From Stieleria marina (GTDB lineage: Bacteria > Planctomycetota > Planctomycetia > Pirellulales > Pirellulaceae): DNA of 64,000 nucleotides. The translations under genes were made by a program, and so were the position numbers. This document shows positions 33,015 to 42,244 of the stretch, piece after piece. Where the stretch lies: the NCBI GenBank assembly GCA_007741555.1, contig CP036526.1, positions 992,001-1,056,000 of the forward strand, written 5' to 3'. Under the pieces are notes generated by a model. That model did no database searches. It was not told the origin of the DNA and saw only the letters and a list, made by a program, of their open reading frames with translations. Each line of letters opens with the position of its first letter. Within the stretch, counting starts at the first letter, position 1.

Positions 33015-35834
33015 CTATTTGAATGAACCGCTGGGGCGGCCGGCGGTTTGATCCTTTGGATCTGCAAAGCTTCGGTCGCTGAGCGAACGGAAACCACGGA
33101 TGCGGGCACGCGGGGCTAGACCTTGTGAATCGATCGGTTCTTCCAGCAGATACGTGCCGTCGTTGCCTGCGCGATCTTTGGCATCGATGCGCAAGTAGAT
33201 CTTTCGTGGTAATTCTGGGTCGCCGGGCCAGACGTAGTCACCTTCGTTTTGCAGTCCACCAGCAATCGTGGTCCATGGCCCGTCGGGTGAGTCACTAAAC
33301 GACAGAGCGATCGGTCGCTGCATCAGGTTGGGATCTTTGCAGTCGTAGCGAATCACCAGCGAACCCGTTCGTTCGCCTTCGCCGTATTTGACGTCGGTGA
33401 TTTTGACGTCCGGCTTGGACTTGTCCACGATCACGGCGATGTCGGGTGTTTCACCTGAGAGCGGCCGCGGGCTTGCTAGACCGTTGCGACTGATCACGAC
33501 AATCTTGAACGCGAAGGTTCCTTCACCCTTGGTTTCGATATCGAACGGGCTGGTCAGGTCGGGGTCGTTGCCCCAACGTTTCCAAGTTTTTCCCGCGTTG
33601 GTACTGCCGTAAAGTTCAACCGATTCGGCACCGCCAGCGCCGATGGCTTCCAGTTCGTACTCCAGCGAAAAGCGTTCGCTGTCGCTGTAACGAACTACTG
33701 TGCGATCGGCCAAGAGAGCCTGGTCGTAGTCCGCTTGTGACTGTCGCATCGCACGGTAGGCGGGCGATTCGACGTCGATCGGTTGTTTTTTTGAAGGTTG
33801 TTTGTCGGACGGTGATTTCGCAGTGGCTTGTGTTGGATTGTTGCTGGCGGTTTTGGGATCCAGTGGCCGCATGGCTTCGGCAACCGTTCGCGATGCGCGC
33901 TGTTTTGGCGGCTGGCGATCAATCGATAGTTCGGCCGGTTGCTGGGGTTCGGTTTGTTCCGTGGCAGCAAAAGTCTGAGGCCCATTGGGCTTGTTCAACC
34001 CGCCAAAGCCGTTGCTGATTTGTTCGGGGGTCGAAGCCGGCGGTAGTGAAATCATGCCAGGGTTCGGAGCGGCGGATGGCTGCGCGGCTGGAAATTGTGG
34101 GATAGCCGAAAACGGCTGCGGTGGAGATTGCCGAGGCGCAAACTGTTGAGCCGGGAATTGGGGCGCGGGCTGAAATGGTGGTGTTGTTGGCTGCGGGCTG
34201 GGCATCGCGATTGCGGGCGCGCCAGTTGTCGGCGATGTGATTGCTGGAGTGTGCATTGACGGTGGCAGTTGAAATGCGCTAGGCCGCTGCATGCTGTCTG
34301 GGGCTGTCATTCCACGCGGAACAGGTGGCGCATTGGGATCGACTGATTGCGTGCCCAACATGCGGGACGCCCCAGTATTGGCAGCCGGCAATTTGGTTGC
34401 CACGTTTGCCGGCGGAGCGTTTAAACGCGGTGCAAACGTCGCTGGCGGTGCAGTCGCTGTTGCAGCTGGCTGAGCCGGAGTTGGACGCATCAGTTGATAC
34501 TGCTTGCGGTTCTGCGTGACCGACGGTGGCCCGAAGGATCGTGTTTGGGGAGCACCACTCAAACCGAACTGATTGGTTCGTGTGTTTGGCTGTGTGAGCG
34601 AACGCGGGTCCGTTTGACGTGGGTCAAATGGCTGCGTGGCGCTTGCCGACGCGCCAGGTTGCCCGGGGCGAAAGAACGAATTGGTGACCGGTTGTGGCGA
34701 ACGCCGATTGGTCGGAGGCGCATAAGTGGGGACCTGAGCGATTTTTGCATCGGCGTCGACGGCTGGCAATTTTGCTTTAGCGTCGTCGCTGGGTTGAGAT
34801 CCGCCGCCGGTGACAAAAATGGACCGGTTGGTGTCATCGGCGCGGTGCACGTACATGCTGGGGTGCGATTTGTTTGAGCCTTCGGTGGCCAGCTTGCGAC
34901 GCGCTGCGCTGCTACTGATCGGGTTGTCCTCGCCATTGGCGACCAGTTGGATCTCGTGCGGTCCGGCGGCGTGGTCGTACGCATCGATCACTGCAAAATC
35001 GGGCGTCTTTTCTGTGGCGATGCGAGGTCGCTGGATCAGTTTCGAGATGACCGCTCGGTTGTTGGCTGCATCGGTGGTGATGATTTGCAGCGAAAGCTGT
35101 TGCCAGTTTTCTTTGGGAGTGAATTTGATTTTTCCCGTCGCGACGGCATTGTCAGCGCCCAGCTTGGTCCATTCACGCAGCACGTCCGTGGCGTAGTGAA
35201 TCTGAATGCTTTTGATCGGTGTTTGATCTTCATAAGTAAATGCGGCCTCGACACGTCCACTCGCGTCCGCATCGACTTGCAAGCTCATTTGGGGCTTGGC
35301 GGTATCGATGAACACTCGCAGTTGCGGCGACAAGTGATCTTTGGGTTGGGCATTGCCCGCTGCGTCGATTGTGCGTGTGGCGAACCAGTACCTGCCGTCG
35401 TCTGTTCCTTTAAATTGAAACTCTTTGACCGTGGGTGGTTTTCGGTCGAACAATTTCCACTCGCTGTCATTGCCGCGGGAAACGAACAAACGAACTTCGA
35501 CGGGGCGTGTGCCCGCGTTGTCGATGTTGAATGGGATTCCAAAGCTGCGTGAGTTGAGAACCACCGAGTCCGTCAGATCGGCTGGCAAAAGGCGCTCGAT
35601 GGGCGTTGCTTTGATTGGCTGCATGGCGGTCCGAGGCGGCAACGCGGGCAACGAAGCGACTTGGTTTTCGGCGGATCGGCTAGCTGCGGATTGAGGTGCC
35701 ATTTGCGCAGCAGGCAGCGTTTCGTCGGCGCGCAGCAGCGATCCAGCGGGCCAGAATGCGAAACTGGCGGCAGCGACCAGGCCGTATTGGGTTAAGCTGG
35801 TTTTGAAAGAGCTGGGTTTCTGGCGAGAACGCAT
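33015..35834 (-). CDS. Large exported Pro/Gln/Ala-rich protein with Ig-like regions
   Basis: I chose the ATG at 35834 because it leaves a membrane/signal segment (YGLVAAASFAFWPAGSLLRA) near the N-terminus. The 939-aa protein has beta-rich regions at both ends: about 60-300 (VEVRLFVSRGNDSEWKLFDR) and the C-terminal 270 residues (VELYGSTNAGKTWKRWGND, DVKYGEGERTGSLVIRYDC), the latter in the style of Ig-fold repeats. Between them about 350 residues are low complexity, rich in P, Q, A and T. The two ends share the phrasing of a stress/strain comparison (W-x-x-F/W, DAAGN and DRAGNDGTY). Function unknown; surface or wall location is likely. Confidence 0.75.
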   Translation of the reverse strand: MRSRQKPSSFKTSLTQYGLVAAASFAFWPAGSLLRADETLPAAQMAPQSAASRSAENQVASLPALPPRTAMQPIKATPIERLLPADLTDSVVLNSRSFGIPFNIDNAGTRPVEVRLFVSRGNDSEWKLFDRKPPTVKEFQFKGTDDGRYWFATRTIDAAGNAQPKDHLSPQLRVFIDTAKPQMSLQVDADASGRVEAAFTYEDQTPIKSIQIHYATDVLREWTKLGADNAVATGKIKFTPKENWQQLSLQIITTDAANNRAVISKLIQRPRIATEKTPDFAVIDAYDHAAGPHEIQLVANGEDNPISSSAARRKLATEGSNKSHPSMYVHRADDTNRSIFVTGGGSQPSDDAKAKLPAVDADAKIAQVPTYAPPTNRRSPQPVTNSFFRPGQPGASASATQPFDPRQTDPRSLTQPNTRTNQFGLSGAPQTRSFGPPSVTQNRKQYQLMRPTPAQPAATATAPPATFAPRLNAPPANVATKLPAANTGASRMLGTQSVDPNAPPVPRGMTAPDSMQRPSAFQLPPSMHTPAITSPTTGAPAIAMPSPQPTTPPFQPAPQFPAQQFAPRQSPPQPFSAIPQFPAAQPSAAPNPGMISLPPASTPEQISNGFGGLNKPNGPQTFAATEQTEPQQPAELSIDRQPPKQRASRTVAEAMRPLDPKTASNNPTQATAKSPSDKQPSKKQPIDVESPAYRAMRQSQADYDQALLADRTVVRYSDSERFSLEYELEAIGAGGAESVELYGSTNAGKTWKRWGNDPDLTSPFDIETKGEGTFAFKIVVISRNGLASPRPLSGETPDIAVIVDKSKPDVKITDVKYGEGERTGSLVIRYDCKDPNLMQRPIALSFSDSPDGPWTTIAGGLQNEGDYVWPGDPELPRKIYLRIDAKDRAGNDGTYLLEEPIDSQGLAPRARIRGFRSLSDRSFADPKDQTAGRPSGSFK

Positions 35835-36031
35835 CTTGTCGACCGAGCCTTGATGGCAGAAAACGAGCGTGAACGGACGAATCCACCCGCAGGCCAAAAA
35901 ATCGGCGCGCAGGGCGTGCTAGTCCCACTTGTTCGGATTCGGCAAAATTGTCGAACTGTCTTGAAGAAAACGGCTGCGACGATCAGGCGTAGACGTGAAT
36001 ACCCCGCATATCACCCCTAAATTAGCCTCCA

Positions 36032-37846
36032 ATGAGCCAGATTCGCTATCAATACGACGTCGTTGTCATCGGGGCAGGGCACGCCGGCACCGAAGCCGCT
36101 GCTGCCGCTGCACGAGTCGGAGCCAAGACGGCATTGCTGACAACCAACCTGGATACGGTCGGGCAAATGTCCTGCAACCCAGCGATCGGCGGCGTTGCAA
36201 AAGGCCAGATTGTGCGGGAAGTCGACGCGCTGGGCGGCTTGATGGGCGAAGCGATCGATGCGACGGGAATCCAGTTTCGGTTGCTAAATGTGCGCAAGGG
36301 CCCCGCGATGCACAGCCCCCGCGCGCAAGCCGACAAGAAGGCGTACCAAAACCACATCAAGCACCGGATCGAATTGCAAGACAATCTCGATCTGCGGCAA
36401 GAGACCGTCGAAGATCTGCTAACGGAAACCATCGACGGTCGCGACCGGATCATCGGTGTCAGCGTGCGCGGCGACGCTCAATACCTTGCTCCGACGGTTG
36501 TGCTGACCACGGGGACTTTCCTGCAAGCGATCATGCATACCGGCGAAGCCAAGTCGGCGGGCGGCAGGGCAGGGGAGGGCACGACCAAAGGAATCAGCGG
36601 AGCGCTGAATCGATTGGGTTTTGAAATCGATCGTTTCAAAACCGGTACGCCGCCACGGTTGAACGCACGCACGATCGATTTTTCGAAAACCGAAGAGCAG
36701 CCCGGCGACGACCAGCCGCAACCGTTTTCGTATTTGACGGGCAAGCTGAACCTTCAGCAGATGCCGTGTCACATCACGTACACGAACAATGCCGTTCATG
36801 ATTTGATCCGCGAAAATTTACACCGCGCGCCGATGTACAGCGGCCAGATCAACACGCGCGGCCCACGTTACTGTCCTTCGATCGAAGACAAGGTGGTTCG
36901 CTTCGCCGACAAGGAAAGTCACCAATTGTTCTTGGAACCCGAAGGCCGCGAGACGCAGGAAGTCTATGTCAACGGAATCTCAACCAGCCTGCCACGCGAC
37001 GTGCAGGACAAAATGTTTCGGTTGATCGATGGTTTGGAAAACGCGTCAATCATGCGTTATGGCTACGCGGTGGAGTATGATTTTTGCCCGCCAACGCAGC
37101 TTTGGTCGCACTTGGAGTCCAAGGCCATCGACGGGTTGTTCTTGGCGGGACAGATCAACGGTACGACAGGCTACGAAGAAGCGGCCGGTCAAGGTTTGAT
37201 CGCTGGCCTCAACGCTGCTCGCAAAGTGGCCGGCAAAGACATGTGGCTACCGACCCGCGACCAAGCCTACGTCGGGGTTTTGGTCGACGACTTGGTCACG
37301 TCGGGAACCGATGAGCCGTATCGAATGTTTACCAGCCGCGCGGAATATCGGTTGCTCTTGCGACAGGACAACGCCGATCGGCGGTTGACAGCTGCGGCGG
37401 ATCAGCTGGGACTGATAACAGCGGCGCGGCGCGATCGTTTTCGCAGCAAGATGGCGGACATCGACCGGGCCATGACATTGTTGCGAGCCGCTCGCGTAGA
37501 AAACGTCACGGGCGATGTTTACTTGCGCCGTCCCGAAGTGACATGGGACACGATGTGTGGTTTGGTCAGCGATCTCAACACCGTCGACTCCGAAGCCGCC
37601 CAGCAGTGCGTCTACGACATCAAGTACGAAGGCTACGTCAATCGCCAAAAGATGGAGGTCGAAAAACAGCACCGTCTGGCCGAAAAGATTATCCCCGAAT
37701 CGTTTGACTACGAACGCATCGGGTCGCTGCGAGGCGAAGCCCGTGAGAAACTGAATAAGATTCGCCCTTCGAATCTGGATCAAGCCAAACGCATCAGTGG
37801 CATCACTCCAGCGGACATCGCGTTGGTGATGGCGTATTTGAAATAA
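36032..37846 (+). CDS. mnmG: tRNA uridine 5-carboxymethylaminomethyl modification enzyme MnmG
   Basis: MnmG (GidA) with MnmE installs the cmnm5 group on U34 of several tRNAs, using FAD and folate. The 604-aa protein starts with the FAD Rossmann motif VVVIGAGHAGTEAA, followed by CNPAIGGVAKG, TTGTFLQAIMHTGEAKSAGG, FKTGTPPRLNARTID, FLAGQINGTTGYEEAAGQG and the C-terminal RIGSLRGEAREKLNKIRP. Length and motifs are full. mnmE is not adjacent. Confidence 0.97.
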   Translation: MSQIRYQYDVVVIGAGHAGTEAAAAAARVGAKTALLTTNLDTVGQMSCNPAIGGVAKGQIVREVDALGGLMGEAIDATGIQFRLLNVRKGPAMHSPRAQADKKAYQNHIKHRIELQDNLDLRQETVEDLLTETIDGRDRIIGVSVRGDAQYLAPTVVLTTGTFLQAIMHTGEAKSAGGRAGEGTTKGISGALNRLGFEIDRFKTGTPPRLNARTIDFSKTEEQPGDDQPQPFSYLTGKLNLQQMPCHITYTNNAVHDLIRENLHRAPMYSGQINTRGPRYCPSIEDKVVRFADKESHQLFLEPEGRETQEVYVNGISTSLPRDVQDKMFRLIDGLENASIMRYGYAVEYDFCPPTQLWSHLESKAIDGLFLAGQINGTTGYEEAAGQGLIAGLNAARKVAGKDMWLPTRDQAYVGVLVDDLVTSGTDEPYRMFTSRAEYRLLLRQDNADRRLTAAADQLGLITAARRDRFRSKMADIDRAMTLLRAARVENVTGDVYLRRPEVTWDTMCGLVSDLNTVDSEAAQQCVYDIKYEGYVNRQKMEVEKQHRLAEKIIPESFDYERIGSLRGEAREKLNKIRPSNLDQAKRISGITPADIALVMAYLK

Positions 37847-38430
37847 TCGCCTTGGCAATCCATGACGGCATTCCCTTGCAAGCGTTCCGCTATGGATTGG
37901 GGAATGCCACCACTTAGATGCAAATGGACCACCTGAGCGCAAATGGAGCGTTACGCGTGTGGAAACAGCGCTGTAATCCGTCTTGGCTTTGCGTACCAAT
38001 TGAAAACTTCTGCAACAAAAATTTGGCTCACTTCAGTAAACCAAAGCCTTTGCGTAACTTACGGCGATTCGATCGATCTTGACCTAGTGAGTTAAATCGA
38101 TAGAATTCGCAGTCGAGGCAAGCTTGGTAAAGCGGAGTGACTTGGAGTTTCTTGCCGCTTGCGTTTTTCGCGTAGATTGGTGCTGTAATGCGCTAGTGCG
38201 GGGACACGGGGGTTTGCTAAGAGAGGGTTCTTGGTGTTGCAGCCAGAATACGTAAGCAGGGTTTGCTTGTGTGTTTTGATTGCTAGCGAAAGGATGTTCC
38301 GACGGAACGGTTCGCTGCACAGAATTCCAGCGGGAGATAAATGTGTCGTGCTATGACTGCGACCGACTTTCTTTCAGCTCAAACAATACATTGGCAACGG
38401 CTTAGTCATGCAGGGAGGATGGTTTCTGCC
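37847..38430. other. Intergenic region before the two-component genes
   Basis: 584 bases. It holds the interleaved inverted repeats at 37856-37908 and a small palindrome GTTCCGACGGAAC at about 38295-38307. The gene that follows could start as early as 38341, so the true gap may be shorter. No RNA gene recognised. Confidence 0.4.
37856..37908 (+). repeat. Two interleaved perfect inverted repeats after mnmG
   Basis: CAATCCAT (37856-37863) pairs with ATGGATTG (37892-37899), and GGCATTCCC (37867-37875) pairs with GGGAATGCC (37900-37908). The order 1-2-1'-2' means the stems interlock rather than nest. It starts nine bases after the mnmG stop. Confidence 0.7.
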
Positions 38431-39018
38431 ATGACCACAAAAACGGTTTTTACGACAGGCGAAGCGGCTAAGATTTGCAAGGTTAGCCAGCAAACGATCA
38501 TTCGTTGTTTCGACAATGGTTCGTTGAAGGGATTTCGTGTCCCGGGCAGCAAGTTTCGTCGGATTCCTCGTGAGCAGCTTTACCTGTTCATGAAGGACAA
38601 CGGAATTCCAACGGATGCGTTGGAGAGCGGCAAAAAGAAGCTCTTAATCGTTGATGACGATCAAGACTTGGTTGATCTGATCAAGGATGGGTTCGAACGC
38701 GACGGACGGTTCGAGATTCGCACTGCCAACAACGGTTTTGATGCCGGTATGGGCGTCAAGGAATTTCGACCTGACCTTGTTGTTTTGGACGTTATGCTTC
38801 CCGATATCAACGGCAAAGAAGTTTGTCAGCGAGTTCGCAGCGACCCGGCTTTGGATATGGTCAAGATCCTTTGCATCTCCGGGATGGTCGAACACAGCAA
38901 GGTTGACGGTCTCAAGGCAGCCGGTGCAAACGATTTTATGCAGAAACCGTTCGCGATCGACGATCTGGTCGCTCGTTCATGCGATTTGTTAGAAATCGAA
39001 CGCAAAGTAGCTGGTTAA
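38431..39018 (+). CDS. Response regulator with N-terminal HTH and C-terminal receiver
   Basis: The start is uncertain: in-frame ATGs are at 38341, 38353, 38419 and 38431. I prefer 38431, behind a GGGAGG sequence 12 bases upstream. The protein (195 aa) opens with an excisionase/MerR-like helix-turn-helix (FTTGEAAKICKVSQQTIIRC, then FRVPGSKFRRIPREQL) and ends with a CheY-like receiver: acidic pair Asp75/Asp76, phosphoacceptor Asp120 (LVVLDVMLP), Ser150 and Lys172. This order is the reverse of most response regulators. The histidine kinase starts two bases after its stop. Confidence 0.85.
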   Translation: MTTKTVFTTGEAAKICKVSQQTIIRCFDNGSLKGFRVPGSKFRRIPREQLYLFMKDNGIPTDALESGKKKLLIVDDDQDLVDLIKDGFERDGRFEIRTANNGFDAGMGVKEFRPDLVVLDVMLPDINGKEVCQRVRSDPALDMVKILCISGMVEHSKVDGLKAAGANDFMQKPFAIDDLVARSCDLLEIERKVAG

Positions 39019-39019
39019 G

Positions 39020-40399
39020 GTGGCCAGCGCGACGCCGCTGAATGACTCGGCGCTGAGTAAATCGGAACCAGCCCGATCGGTTGATTCTCGATCTCCCTCT
39101 CTCCGCCAAGCGAGTTTGTCATTTTCGACGACGCAGGATTGTAGGAGATCCAATTCAATGGGGTTTCTGCCTTGCTTACGACGCGGCAGTGACCGTTGGT
39201 GGTTGCCGCTATCGTCAGTCGCAACGGAAACGCTTGGGCAAATCGTTTTGTCCGCCAGTCAACAAATCAACGAAGTCGATTCGCAGTACCGATCTTTGAA
39301 TCGGCAAGTCGCGTCGGCTTTGCAAATCGATCCGCCGCTGATGATTTTCGCTGCGCTCAGCTGGCCAGGCGAAGAAGCCAGTTTGTCGGATTTAGCGGAT
39401 TGGCTGATCGCCAATGTCACGGGGGCTCTCGCCAGCGGTGACGCATTCATGGGCGCCCCGCAAATCGTTGCAGACCAGCAGCGCCGATGGAACAAACTGC
39501 GCGATCATTATCGCACGCTTGCGACGGCCAACTGGATCGACGATGCCGAATTGTGGTTAGAAGTCACCGGGCCGCGAGTTTCCAACACTTGGAAACAACA
39601 ATGGCCGACGATCGCAATCGACGAAGAGCAGCTTTTGGACGACGCTACCCCGCCGTCGGGAAGCAAAATGCTGCAGCAGCTTGCACGAAAAATGCAGCGT
39701 CAGCAAAGCCTGGAGCGTAGCTTCGATATTCGACTTCATAAAAGCAAGCTCGGTGCGCTCAAGCAACTCGCTTATGGGCTGTCGCACGAAATCAATAATC
39801 CGCTGGCCAATATCTCCACTCGAGCCCAGCAACTGCAGCGAAACGAAGACGATCCAACGCGTCACGCTGTTTTACAACGAATCGTCGATCAAGTTTATCG
39901 GGCTCACGAAATGATCGCGGACCTGATGTTCTACGCAAATCCGCCGCGTCCTGAAGTCGCCGAGTCTGATCTGAACGGGATTATCGAATCGGTCACCGAG
40001 GGATTCAGCGAAGAAGCCCAGCGGCAGGCAATTCGTTTGGAAGTGGAAACGTACAACGATGGTTCGGCGAATTTCAGCGTCGATGCCGTAATGATTGGCG
40101 AGGCTATTCGAGCTTTGATCCGCAATGCGATTGACGCGATCGGCTGTGAAGGAACGATTGTTGTGTCGTTAGTGCGTCAAGACGAACGCTGGCTGATCCA
40201 CATCGCCGATAGCGGGCCCGGTCTAAGCCGTTTGGCCCGGGACCACGCGTTTGATCCGTATTTCAGTGGTCGCGAAGCGGGCCGTGGGCTGGGGCTGGGG
40301 CTGTGCCGAGCCTACCGGATCGCCAAGTTGCACAGCGGCGAAGTCACTTTGGCAGGCGGACCGACGGGCTGCGTCGCGACAATCATGTTGCGTGTCTAG
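39020..40399 (+). CDS. Soluble sensor histidine kinase
   Basis: The GTG at 39020 gives 459 aa; ATG 39158 with AGGAG upstream is an alternative that drops a Ser-rich leader. There is no membrane helix, so sensing is cytoplasmic. The first 230 residues show no domain I recognise. The HisKA H-box is AYGLSHEINNPLANIS with His256; the ATPase domain has the N-box LIRNAIDAIG, G1 DSGPGL and G2 GRGLGLGLC. With the adjacent regulator it forms a two-component pair, in which the kinase is expected to phosphorylate Asp120 of the regulator. A family A palindrome follows. Confidence 0.92.
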   Translation: MASATPLNDSALSKSEPARSVDSRSPSLRQASLSFSTTQDCRRSNSMGFLPCLRRGSDRWWLPLSSVATETLGQIVLSASQQINEVDSQYRSLNRQVASALQIDPPLMIFAALSWPGEEASLSDLADWLIANVTGALASGDAFMGAPQIVADQQRRWNKLRDHYRTLATANWIDDAELWLEVTGPRVSNTWKQQWPTIAIDEEQLLDDATPPSGSKMLQQLARKMQRQQSLERSFDIRLHKSKLGALKQLAYGLSHEINNPLANISTRAQQLQRNEDDPTRHAVLQRIVDQVYRAHEMIADLMFYANPPRPEVAESDLNGIIESVTEGFSEEAQRQAIRLEVETYNDGSANFSVDAVMIGEAIRALIRNAIDAIGCEGTIVVSLVRQDERWLIHIADSGPGLSRLARDHAFDPYFSGREAGRGLGLGLCRAYRIAKLHSGEVTLAGGPTGCVATIMLRV

Positions 40400-40417
40400 A
40401 AAATCTAAGTGATGAGC

Positions 40418-40572
40418 TGAGTCGCGGGCGCTAGCCACGGGCCTTTTGCGGTATCCCAAACAAGTCTGGGCTATTACTACTGGCTTCCAACTTTGCTTAG
40501 CAGCCAATTTTTCCGGTCGCTCAAGCGGATTGGCATCATCGCTAAATGCCCGTGGCTAGCGCCAGCGGCTCA
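40418..40572. repeat. Family A palindromic repeat (copy 1)
   Basis: The core arms GGCGCTAGCCACGGGC (40427-40442) and its exact complement (40548-40563) are 16 bp; outer bases extend the match with two mismatches. The loop is about 105 bases, longer than in the other copies. Lies between the kinase and gatA. Confidence 0.85.
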
Positions 40573-40672
40573 CTTTGGAGTCAGCGGAGCAACTATCTAC
40601 ACCTAGTCGTTCTGCACCGAATCGTCGATAATCTCCCTTCGCCACGATTTATCCTGATTCCTAACCGGTGCC

Positions 40673-42148
40673 ATGTTCGATTCCGCCAGCGAAATCCTGT
40701 CTTTGCAATCCAGCGGTGAAGCAACCGCGGTCGAAATTGCCGAAAAAACACTCGCTGCCATCGAAGTTTCTCAGGGCAAACACAACTCGTTTACCCACGT
40801 CGCTCGTGAATCCGCACTTGCCGCCGCCGCCGCGGTCGACGCCAAACGTGGTTCGGGTGAGAAACTTGGCCCGCTCGCAGGCGTTCCGGTTGCTGTGAAG
40901 GACGTCCTGTGTACGCGTGACATGCCGACGACATGTTCGTCCAACATGCTGCGAAACTTTGAGCCGCCCTACGACGCGACCGTCGTTCAAAAATTGCGTG
41001 ACGCCGACGCCGTCATCGTTGGCAAAACCAACATGGACGAATTCGCGATGGGGGCGAGTACCGAAACAAGCGCTTTCGGCGTTACACGAAACCCGTGGGA
41101 CACGGATCGAACACCCGGTGGCAGCAGCGGCGGCGCGGCAGCCTGCGTCGCGGCGGGCAGCGTGCCACTTAGCTTGGGCACCGATACGGGAGGTTCGATC
41201 CGACAGCCCGCAGCATTCTGTGGTGTGACAGGGCTGAAACCAACCTATGGTCGCGTCAGCCGATTCGGATTGGTTGCCTTTGCCAGCAGCTTGGATCAAA
41301 TCGGTCCGATTGCGTGGTCGGCGGCAGACTGTGCTTTGATGTTGGAAACCATCGCGGGGTTTGAACCTCGTGATTCAACGTCACTCGAAACGCCCGTCGC
41401 AAGCTACACCGAAGCTCTCGCATCGACAGACCTTCGCGGCTTAAAAATTGGAGTCCTTCGCAATTCGATCGACACCGATGGTTTGGACGATTCGATTCGG
41501 GCTGCCGTTAATGCATCAACGGACGCTTTCAAAGAGTTGGGCGCGGAAATTGTCGAAGTTGATCTGCCGCATAGCAACTACTGGGTGCCGACTTATTACG
41601 TGATCGCACCGAGCGAAGCGAGCAGCAATCTGTCGCGTTACGATGGCGCGCACTACGGGCACCGAGCGTCCGACATTGATCGAAACACGAAGGACGGCCC
41701 GCTGGTCGAAATGTACTGCCGCAGCCGATCCGAAGGTTTCGGGGCAGAGGTGAAACGTCGCATCATGGTCGGCACTTATGCTTTGAGCGAAGGCTATGCG
41801 GACGAATACTACAACAAAGCGCTCAAGGTTCGCCGGCTGATCAAAGGCGACTATGACGCCGCGTTCACACAGTGTGATTTGTTGCTCGGGCCCGTCACGC
41901 CCACTTCGGCGTTCAAGCTGGGTGACAAAATCGACGACCCGATCCAAATGTATCTCTGCGATTTGTTTACCGTTGGTGCGAACTTGGCGGGCGTTCCCGC
42001 GATCTCGGTACCCGCAGGCTTTGACGCTGGCGGACTGCCCATCGGATTGCAACTGCAAGCACCTGTGCTGCAAGAGTCTCGGTTGCTTTTCGCAGCCAAT
42101 GCATTTCAATCGATCACTGACCATCACAAACACCGCCCCAGTTGTTAA
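40673..42148 (+). CDS. gatA: Asp-tRNA(Asn)/Glu-tRNA(Gln) amidotransferase subunit A
   Basis: GatA is the amidase that releases ammonia from glutamine to amidate mischarged Glu-tRNA(Gln) or Asp-tRNA(Asn). The 491-aa protein shows the Ser-cisSer-Lys triad: Lys76 in GVPVAVKD, the cis-Ser at about 151 in GGSSGGAAA, and the nucleophile Ser175 in DTGGSIRQPA. GLKPTYGRVSRFGLVAFASS also matches. gatB lies 96 bases downstream; gatC is not in this window. Confidence 0.97.
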   Translation: MFDSASEILSLQSSGEATAVEIAEKTLAAIEVSQGKHNSFTHVARESALAAAAAVDAKRGSGEKLGPLAGVPVAVKDVLCTRDMPTTCSSNMLRNFEPPYDATVVQKLRDADAVIVGKTNMDEFAMGASTETSAFGVTRNPWDTDRTPGGSSGGAAACVAAGSVPLSLGTDTGGSIRQPAAFCGVTGLKPTYGRVSRFGLVAFASSLDQIGPIAWSAADCALMLETIAGFEPRDSTSLETPVASYTEALASTDLRGLKIGVLRNSIDTDGLDDSIRAAVNASTDAFKELGAEIVEVDLPHSNYWVPTYYVIAPSEASSNLSRYDGAHYGHRASDIDRNTKDGPLVEMYCRSRSEGFGAEVKRRIMVGTYALSEGYADEYYNKALKVRRLIKGDYDAAFTQCDLLLGPVTPTSAFKLGDKIDDPIQMYLCDLFTVGANLAGVPAISVPAGFDAGGLPIGLQLQAPVLQESRLLFAANAFQSITDHHKHRPSC

Positions 42149-42244
42149 GTGTCCAGTCTGGCCGAACACTCCGTGGTCGGTCTCTGTATTCCGATCGCGG
42201 AGCGTTCGGCCACGATTCACTCAGACCAATACCGACTCCCAATC

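Noticed and set aside
38341-38430. Extended N-terminus of the response regulator from ATG 38341
   Set aside because: The extra 30 residues do not belong to the HTH domain and 38431 has a GGGAGG upstream; not excluded, but less likely.
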